Assembly: GCA_028386065.3 (NCBI GenBank)
Contig: JAKUCV010003298.1
Location: 1 to 64,000 of the forward strand
Origin: Turnera subulata
Lineage: Eukaryota > Streptophyta > Magnoliopsida > Malpighiales > Passifloraceae
Reading direction: 5' to 3'
DNA: 64,000 bases
Part shown: positions 57,755 through 64,000 of the stretch, piece after piece
How positions within the stretch are numbered: the first letter of the stretch is position 1
Layout: every line of letters begins with the position of its first letter
The notes under the pieces: model-generated
What the model saw: only the letters and a program-made list of their open reading frames with translations
What the model was told of the DNA's origin: nothing
Databases searched by the model: none
Translations under genes and position numbers: made by a program

Positions 57755-58975
57755 ATGGCTTTTTCAAGTAATGTGTTTGCAGGAAACAATGAAGGACAGT
57801 CCGTCACCCGTCCACCATTGCTCCATGGCGCCAACTATACATATTGGAAGGAGAGGATGAGAGTCTTTATTCAATCCAACAACTTCACTCTCTGGCGGAC
57901 AATAAAGAACGGAGATCAAATTCCGACAAAGAGAGTTGGTGAAATTATGGTGACTAAGACGGAAGAGGAGTATGATGCCGAGGACGTCAAGAAAGTTCAA
58001 AATAACTTCATGGCAATCAACATACTCCATTGTGCACTTAATCAAGAAGATTACCAGATGATTTCACGATGCACTACCGCCAAGGACATTTGGGATATGC
58101 TGGAAGTCACCTATGAGGTAACAGAAAGTGATGATGAAACGAACTTTCAATGCCTCATGGCAAAGGAAGAAGAAGTAGAAGAGGTAAGTGATTCTGAACC
58201 TTCTAACCATGATGAATTGCAAAACGCTTTTAATGAATTGTATGCTGAATATATTAAAATCTCTAAGATTCATTTAAAGCAAAAGAAACATATTGCTTCA
58301 TTAGAAAAGAATCTAGAAGAGCTTACCTGTGAAAATGATAAATTGAAGGAAGAAAATAGGACTCTAGGCATGCCCAAAGAATGTGAATCATGTAAATCAC
58401 TATATGAACAAGTCACAGAACTTGAAAGAAAAACTAAGGAGTGTTCCTCATGCAATTCTTTGAAAGAAAAAAATGAGAAGTTATTGTGTGAAAATGAAAA
58501 GCTTAGAGAAGAAAATAAGTTTTATGGAAAAAGAAGTGCTAACAAACCGGATAACTTAGAATGCACGTCATGCGAATCCTTAAAGAAGCAAGTTGAAAAT
58601 CTTGAGGCAACATTAAAGAAATTTAATACTCCTCAAAAGAACTTGAATTCTATGCTAGGTAATTTGCAATCTACTAGGCATGGAATAGGTTTTAGGAACG
58701 AACCTAAAAGACGTAAAGAAGAATCAAAGAAACCTAAGGTGCAACCTAAGGTAAGCAAAGTGAGTAATGTGCATAAATATAGGAAACATAGTAATTACTA
58801 TCAACCTAGAAGAATGCATAACCCGAATGTCATTTGTCATTATTGCAATAGAGTAGGACATATTGCTCCTGTTTGTTTCACTAGGCATAGGCATTGGGCT
58901 CAAGAAGAAGCTCATAACCATTATGCACCTAACCCTCAAGGACCCAAAAAGATTTGGGTACCAAAATCGTTTTGA
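57755..58975 (+). CDS. gag-derived protein of non-autonomous Copia element
   Basis: 406 codons, open throughout, starting at the first ATG after the PBS. Residues ~1-125 are the Copia gag N-terminus (NYTYWKERMRVFIQSNN, RCTTAKDIWDMLEVTYE). Compared with the gag at 53612, about 190 residues are missing after VTYE, including the UBN2 helices and first zinc knuckle. The join leads straight into NFQCLMAKEEEVEEVS. Residues ~150-300 form a long coiled coil with four CxSC-type CESC/CSSC pairs. One knuckle remains, CHYCNRVGHIAPVC, before GPKKIWVPKSF. The deletion kept the frame. It may still assemble with or dominate other gag proteins; that is inference. Confidence 0.85.
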   Translation: MAFSSNVFAGNNEGQSVTRPPLLHGANYTYWKERMRVFIQSNNFTLWRTIKNGDQIPTKRVGEIMVTKTEEEYDAEDVKKVQNNFMAINILHCALNQEDYQMISRCTTAKDIWDMLEVTYEVTESDDETNFQCLMAKEEEVEEVSDSEPSNHDELQNAFNELYAEYIKISKIHLKQKKHIASLEKNLEELTCENDKLKEENRTLGMPKECESCKSLYEQVTELERKTKECSSCNSLKEKNEKLLCENEKLREENKFYGKRSANKPDNLECTSCESLKKQVENLEATLKKFNTPQKNLNSMLGNLQSTRHGIGFRNEPKRRKEESKKPKVQPKVSKVSNVHKYRKHSNYYQPRRMHNPNVICHYCNRVGHIAPVCFTRHRHWAQEEAHNHYAPNPQGPKKIWVPKSF

Positions 58976-59160
58976 TTTGTTTTTGCAGGTATGCTTGAAG
59001 GCATCAAGTGTACTTTGGTACCTTGATTGCGGATGCTCCAAGCAAATAACCAAAGAAGCATCCAAGTTCTTAATCAATTCTTGTAGAAATGCAAGGATGA
59101 GTGTTGTTTTTGTAGGAACCCCTCATTTAGGCAAAAAGATAGGGGGAACAAAGGGATGAT
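58976..59160 (+). pseudogene. protease stub of copy 3
   Basis: In another frame, WYLDCGCSKQITKEASKFLI corresponds to the Copia protease start (DSGCSRHMTG type) with the active-site Ser changed to Cys. It ends at a purine tract. Nothing of integrase or RT follows. Confidence 0.65.
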
Positions 59161-59502
59161 GAAGAACTTCAAAATTTGAGCAGAAGTCTCAATACATCGA
59201 TGTTGAGTATCACAACATCGATGTTCAGCTAAGCTTTCTAACTTTCTTTATTTTGGCACATATAGAAGTGTATAGGTGTAGCTAATATGTTTCAAAAGCT
59301 CCACTTATTTCTTACATAAGCACTTCCCAACCTCTTCTCATTGCTATTTCTTTTTGCTAATGCCAAAAGGGGGAAGATAGGAAGAAGTATATGCAACAAG
59401 ATAGGGGGAATTATAGTTTGTAAAACATAGGGGGAATCATCTTTATGTTATAAACATTAGCATATACTTCTAGTTGTTTGTCATTATCAAAAAGGGGGAA
59501 AT
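59133..59502 (+). other. multiple purine tracts and two palindromes before 3' LTR
   Basis: AGGGGGA tracts at 59133-59148, 59365-59376, 59401-59410, 59428-59436 and the LTR-adjacent AAAAAGGGGGAA at 59489-59500. Multiplied purine tracts are a reported Sirevirus trait. A palindrome pair with a 9-base spacer lies at ~59191-59223 (the first copy has TACATC at its start). Confidence 0.75.
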
Positions 59503-60993
59503 TGTTAGAACTCATGCCTCCTTGTTTCATTTCAGAGTTTTGATAATGACAAACCTTGGCTCAATTGATGACAACCTTGAAGCAAAAAGAAATCAAGCAA
59601 ACAAGTGCTCAACCAAAGTGATCAAGAATTCAAGAGAAGATATGATCAAGAGTTGAAGTACAAGAAGAGCAAGAGAAGTTAGGACCCATTTGTACAAGGT
59701 AAAACACTCAACTTCTCTTAGGCATTGGCTCAAAATAAAACAAGTTTTACTCATGCATTTCATAGCATCATTTCAATCACAAAGTTGTGTTTTTAGTCCA
59801 AAACATCGATGTTCTGAAACCAAACATCGATGTTCTGTTTTTCAAAGATTTCCAAAATTTGGCAGTAGGAAAATAACATCGATGTTGGCATCCTAAACAT
59901 CGATGTTCTTGTGACCGTTGGTCAAAACATCGATGTTTACAATCCAACATCGATGTTCATGAAAACTGTCTTTGAAACATAATTTTGCCGAAGCCAAAAA
60001 ACATCGATGTTGGACAATACAACATCGATGTTTCACAAAACATCGATGTTTCATTTTCCAACATCGATGTTCTGGCATAGACCCTTTTCCATCATATTTT
60101 TGCGAAGCCAAAAAACATCGATGTTGAATTGAAGAACATCGATGTTGAGTATGGAAACATCGATGTTCTAAAATGCAACATCGATGTTCTACTAGCCGTT
60201 GGAACAATTATTTAAAAATGTTGGCTAAAACATCGATGTTTAGATGCAAAACATCGATGTTCTGCCGTTGTAGCAGACAACTTTTCAGCACCCACTATGT
60301 TTTGTTTAAGGCTGTTTTTGGGTGGATTTCAAACGACTCTATAACTTTTCAAAGCTATAAATTGAGCATTTTTAGCTGTGTTTCAAAGCTAATCAACTCT
60401 CTACATTCATGCTATTCATTCATACATACATTACAAATCCTAATTGAGCCAATATCCTTTGAGGATTGAGAGTTGCCTTTTAGAGCTTCATTTGTACACT
60501 CATACCTGCTCTTTGAGAGAGTCTTTTGTTCTGAGTGATTGTGTATTCATACACCTTAAGGGAGGTTAGTTCCCTTGTTTAGATTCACAAGAAGAGGGTA
60601 TATCTTCTTGTGTGAGAAGTCTTAAGGTGTGGTATCCTTAAGCAAGTCTAGGATTCTTGAGATTAGAATTCCTAGGAAAGTCTTGAAGTGAGGTATCTTC
60701 AAGCAAGAGAGCTGAAGTTCATGTGACTTGAACTTTCAGGGTTTAGGATTCTTGTGACTAGAATTCCTAGGTTGTAACGGTTTGTTAAGCACCCGTAAGC
60801 TTAACGTAGATAGTGAAATCTTCAAGTGAGACTTGAAGGGCTGGATTAGCCACACTAGTAGAGTGTGTGTGAACCAGGATAAATCTCTTGTGTCCTTCAT
60901 TCTTTTAATTCCGCATTCAATTCATGCTTATTTCGGTTTTATTCGATTATCGCTATTCACCCCCCCTCTAGCGAAGGGTTATTGTTCCTAACA
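59503..60993 (+). mobile_element. family A 3' LTR (copy 3)
   Basis: 1491 bp. Its first ~890 bp differ from the 5' LTR by one obvious base. The remainder has clustered differences, including a ~70-bp partial duplication at ~60620-60690 and a different last ~80 bp. The array of 16 palindromes is at 59802-60261. Confidence 0.95.
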
Positions 60994-61110
60994 ACTATCC
61001 CCCAGCCAGTCCCACCTGCTTCAGATCATGCTTCGGGTGACCCCGAAGATACTATCCAGGAGCGCCTCCGACCGACTCGTCAGTCCCGTAGCAAGAAGAG
61101 GCGGTCTTGA

Positions 61111-62199
61111 TCTGTGTATGTGATGTATGCATATCCTAGACACTAGATGTGTGTACTTTTAATGAACCTGTCCTCTTTTTCCTGATGCATGTGTATTTTT
61201 CTTCCCTTATTTATGAAATGCAATCATGTATACAATCTTTGAAAACGGCCAAGTCATATGTCATGGGTATTGGGCTAGCTCAAGCATAGATTTAATAGGT
61301 TTTCACGAAATCACTAGGTTCTTCCACTTCTCGTTTGCAAAACCACCCTTGATAGCAACTTGTATTGTCAATGAGCACACTTCCCAAATTTCTCCAAGCT
61401 TCATTTAGCCCTAACTTTTGCCTAGATCACCCTTTCGGGTTTTCAACCTAGAGGGCATGTCCTAACTTTTTCCTAGGCCGCCCTTTCGGGTTTTCAACCT
61501 AGCGGACTGATTCCCCCTCTCTTTCTTTTCCATTTTTTTTTACTAAGGGCATGTGATCCAGTGTCAGGATGAGCGGCGGGAAACTTGAGATTTTGATGGT
61601 GACACATCTGAAGGATGGCTTAATCTTGGTCAATGGGATGAAAGGCATGTGACTTGTAGGAATTCGGGGACACCCCTTCAAATGCTTCAAGCTACTCCTA
61701 ATGAAGTGGACTCAATGTTAACCCTTATTACTTTCTATCGACTTAGCTTGGAAACTAAAATTGTTTAGACCAGACTCATCCCTGAGCTACCTACGTACCA
61801 GTAAATTTAATATTCAGTCTTTCTAAATCTTACAAAATAATGAAAGATACATAAGATGGCACATTGGTCATGAAGCCAAAAAGTTTTCTTTTTTTATTCT
61901 TTTTCTTTTTTCCTTTTTTCTTTTTTTCTTTTTTTCCCTTTTTTTCCGGGAAGAGACTTCATGAGCCAGGCACTTTAAAAAACCTTGGAGACAGACTTCA
62001 ACTTACTGGATCAGGTCTTCGTAGTTCCTTTTATGATTCCCAAGCCAAGTCAACAAATTTTCATAAGACTTAAGATTCCAAATTTCATAGGAGGTAAGAA
62101 GCATTCATTTCATGATGTTAACAAAAAGGACATCAGACACATGGTATCGACTCTTTTAGGTGAGGTTAACAAGGACACGCCTCAATCCTCTTTATTCTA
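61111..62199. other. Tat element, region between PMD gene and gag-like remnant
   Basis: No convincing gene. Two ~58-bp repeats at ~61418-61505 share CGCCCTTTCGGGTTTTCAACC and CTAACTTTTxCCTAG. A pyrimidine run covers 61885-61950. This is where pol would lie in a complete element of this orientation. Confidence 0.5.
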
Positions 62200-62844
62200 A
62201 AATATGAAAGACAAACTGGACTCTAAATGATAACAGAACTTCCTCCTATCCCCTCAGTAGCCTCAAACATCCTTCTCCGTTGTCCACTCTATCTTGCCTG
62301 GATACACAAGCTTCCTCCAAGGCACTATGGTGATAGTTTCCTTTGGGTTATCTTGTTGAACCCTGATCACCAATATTTCATCATCAGCTTCTGGCCCATC
62401 TTCCTCACCCCTTTCCATCATCGTACAATCTTGAGATCCCGAGCGTTCATCAGATCTTGGCGTTTCATCCCAATCATCCTAATTGTTTACCCCAAATTGA
62501 TCAATGAGGTCCGTAAGATTCCTCTTCGCATTCAAACTTTCCCGGGTTAGCGACGTGTTGTGGAGTTGAATTCCTCTCATCACATCCTCAACCAATGCAT
62601 ATTGCCCCATAGCATCACGGAATTGTTTCATGGCTACTTGAGCCAGTGGCTGCCCCAACAAAACACCTCGCAGAATTATCTCATCCAGCTTATTCATTAA
62701 GGCTCAGAATGTTAGCTTCACCACCTTCTCTTACTCCAATTTCCTCTCTTCATACATTGGAGATTCATCTCCCATTGGTTAGTCTGCGGGACCCATCCCC
62801 ATGCCCCTAGTGTTTCTTGTTTGGTTCGTATGCTCATTGCTCAT
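62200..62844 (-). pseudogene. decayed gag-like N-terminal frame of Tat element
   Basis: The minus frame starts MSNEHTNQTRNT (ATG at 62844) and runs to ~62200 with TAA, TAA, TGA and later stops, several at positions where CAA or CGA/TGG would fit. The longest open piece (62697-62479) reads MNKLDEIILRGVLLGQ and QFRDAMGQYALVEDVMRGIQ. The helical, Gln-rich start beside the PBS suits a Tat gag leader, but I see no core gag domain, so identity is tentative. Confidence 0.4.
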
Positions 62845-63571
62845 GATTTCTTCTTACTGTCAATGGTGAATAGGCGGGTTTCAGTACTTGGAATGGTTCA
62901 AGGAAAGGTGTGGACAACAGATGATTTAGGTAAAGGGAAAGGGAGTATGAGGGTAGACTCTTGACTCGGCACGTTTCATTTTTTAGAAATTATGCAAGAT
63001 GTTATGTGTAATGCATGGTGATCGTGACTTTTCAAATTCTCGAAGCAACCAGGCACCAACCCAAATTTCTGTAAAGTAAAGATTCTCAGGATGCTCTAAT
63101 TTGGCAAATCGCTTCTTGGACTGTCGAGGTACCTTTTTTCCTTTTTCCATTTAATGTATGCATAAAATTGAACCCCAAAATAACAAGGCATGCCATACAC
63201 ATATAAAACATAATAAACATCACATGAATGCACTCAACACTTACTGATCCATCATGCATGAGATGCTCAGGGTATGCAGCTGGTTGGGGGCTGAAAGACT
63301 GCCGTTAAGGAATAGTTTGGCCTACTCACATGTGATAAAAGATATCGCATGAGGTCCAAGGCCTATTAATCCCTATCATCGCATGAGCAGCAAGAAACCG
63401 GTTCACACAAGCCACTATCGCTTAAAGAAAGCATTGTAGCGGACTTGGATCCCTTGGCCCTCTTACGGTAAGGGCTTCACAATATTTATCATGAATGCAG
63501 GACATTTATGATGACACATAAAAAGGCATACAAAATTCAATAATTGCACAAGGTTTCTTGAATCCTCGAAG
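62845..63571. other. Tat element leader (5' UTR)
   Basis: Non-coding; 63226-63571 matches 13485-13751 of Tat copy 1 (GATGCTCAGGGTATGCAGCT, GGACTTGGATCCC). No frame of interest. Confidence 0.6.
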
Positions 63572-63589
63572 TCCCCAGCGGAGTCGCCA
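63572..63589 (-). other. Tat-type primer binding site
   Basis: The minus strand reads TGGCGACTCCGCTGGGGA, two bases from the LTR at 63592. This form is common as PBS in Tat/Ogre-type plant Gypsy elements. It fixes the element's sense strand as minus. Confidence 0.75.
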
Positions 63590-63591
63590 GC

Positions 63592-64000
63592 TGTGAATAC
63601 CCGACCCAATATCACTTGGGCCTATTCACCTTTCCCTTACACCTTCTTCATAACCGTCATCCAGCATCTTTGGAGTTGCCACCTAAATTTTATTAAGGGA
63701 CAAAAACTTGGGAAAAACCCTTCATGTGACTTCATTTAGGCAACTGATTAGCGAACCAAAGATGCTGGACCCGGGGATTCGTCATGGATGGGAAGGTGTT
63801 AGGCACCCATCCATGTTGGGGCGAAACTTTGTGCAATTAGAGGGTTTTGTATGCCTTGTGCAAGTGTGCAAGTGTGAGCACCAAAACACATAATAGCTGA
63901 ATATTAAAAAGAAAGGGGAGAAGAAGAAGATTGGGCTTGAGTTTCCACCACTAGAAACCACCTACGTACCCCGGCGACCGGGTTCAAAGCCCACGTAGTT
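63592..64000 (-). mobile_element. 5' LTR of the Tat-type element, cut by window end
   Basis: 409 bp visible, aligned to 41373-41780 with about a dozen substitutions and a ~9-bp indel near 63685. The remaining ~1.2 kb and the flanking duplication are beyond the window. Confidence 0.85.

Larger units (their letters stand above)
56264..60993 (+). mobile_element. Sirevirus-like Copia element, family A, copy 3 (gag-only)
   Basis: 4.73 kb, plus orientation, LTRs 56264-57699 and 59503-60993, perfect ACTAT duplication (56259-56263, 60994-60998). The internal part is only 1.8 kb: PBS, one uninterrupted gag-derived ORF, a protease stub, two palindromes, several purine tracts. There is no pol. The near-identical U3 halves and the intact ORF indicate a recent insertion. 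The element is non-autonomous (TR-GAG type) and lies in the last exon of the PMD pseudogene. Confidence 0.95.
44892..61110 (+). pseudogene. plant mobile domain (PMD) gene, split by two Copia insertions
   Basis: Inferred exons: 44892-44990; 45524-46162; 55227-about 55393; 55471-56007; 56085-56263 continued at 60999-61110 (TGA). Exon 2 gives the PMD core: IIERVGLWDFF, ERWWNTTKTFHL, TMLPLDYVHITGL, then LVDWASAGFANAYREM. Exon 4 has RLDPFEAYHNRL, FLGDRVCVQ and a basic Ser-rich linker; the last exon has a coiled-coil-like Ala/Arg helix and ends KKRRS. PMD proteins such as MAIN/MAIL1 act in nuclear silencing and development, and TE-borne relatives are known. Broken by TAG at 45842, 45905 and 56112 (each fits CAG), by a frame change in exon 3, and by insertions 46240-55221 (intron) and 56264-60993 (last exon). 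Dropping the second insertion and one ACTAT leaves the last exon in frame. Confidence 0.75.
41373..64000 (-). mobile_element. Tat-type LTR element with antisense PMD gene, continues past window
   Basis: The LTRs at 41373-42977 and 63592-64000+ are ~96% alike over the visible overlap (my estimate by eye). The PBS is beside the right LTR on the minus strand, so the right LTR is 5' and the element's sense strand is minus. Reading in that sense: leader, a decayed gag-like frame (62844-62200), no pol, then the PMD gene in antisense (plus strand), tandem repeats and the 3' LTR. An antisense extra ORF and tandem repeats before the 3' LTR are known traits of Tat-lineage Ty3/Gypsy elements. Two Copia elements are nested in the PMD gene. 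Without them the visible element is about 9 kb, so it is non-autonomous. Confidence 0.78.

Noticed and set aside
61864..62073. Phe-rich plus-strand frame
   Set aside because: Product of a long pyrimidine run in the Tat internal region.
41373..63592. Reading the Tat element in plus orientation with PMD as its sense gene
   Set aside because: The only convincing PBS is beside the right LTR on the minus strand, and an intron-bearing gene is more consistent with antisense placement.

Overview
The window is nuclear DNA of a flowering plant, most likely a eudicot. Evidence: spliced genes with GT-AG introns, plant-specific retroelement lineages (Sirevirus-like Copia, Athila- and Tat-like Gypsy, Tekay-like LTR), a Helitron with RPA-like exons, a plant mobile domain (PMD) gene and an E2F-partner DP gene of the plant DPB type. 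One intact host gene is visible; almost all the rest is nested transposable elements. No rRNA, tRNA or CRISPR locus was seen.

Layout. 1-228: tail of a Copia LTR (family A). 229-13221: decayed minus-strand Sirevirus-like Copia element (family B) with gag, protease, integrase, RT, RNase H and an env-like third ORF; a Tekay-like LTR plus a SINE-like inverted array (5978-9994) splits its pol between matching CCATC repeats. 13222-13956 and 22790-about 23870: part of a Tat-type element whose LTR is split by an Athila-type tandem array (13957-22789, flanked by CACGT). 24842-29443: DPB-like gene, minus strand, nine coding exons joining to an uninterrupted 356-codon frame. 29846-37934: Helitron ending about 400 bp upstream of the DPB start, with broken RPA-like exons, a Tat solo LTR carrying a hAT-type MITE, and two internal tandem duplications. 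38270-41372: MITE, LTR pieces, another Helitron end and a Gypsy protease fragment. 41373-64000+: a Tat-type element (sense strand minus) that lacks gag-pol, has higher-order tandem repeats next to its 3' LTR, and carries a PMD gene in antisense. That gene is interrupted by two Copia family A elements (46240-55221, TSD CGTAG; 56264-60993, TSD ACTAT).

Most notable signal: family A LTRs carry dense arrays of the perfect palindrome AACATCGATGTT just upstream of the LTR TATA box. Neighbouring copies are usually separated by exactly 9 unconserved bases, giving a 21-bp period (two helical turns). The other LTR families here carry their own, different inverted-repeat arrays: ATTTGGCT/AGCCAAAT in family B, GACCGCC/GGCGGTC in the Tat element and the PMD 5' region, GGGCC..GGCCC-like in the Tekay LTR. 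Many broken TE reading frames are interrupted by TAG or TAA where CAG or CAA would fit, which suggests C-to-T decay of methylated DNA.
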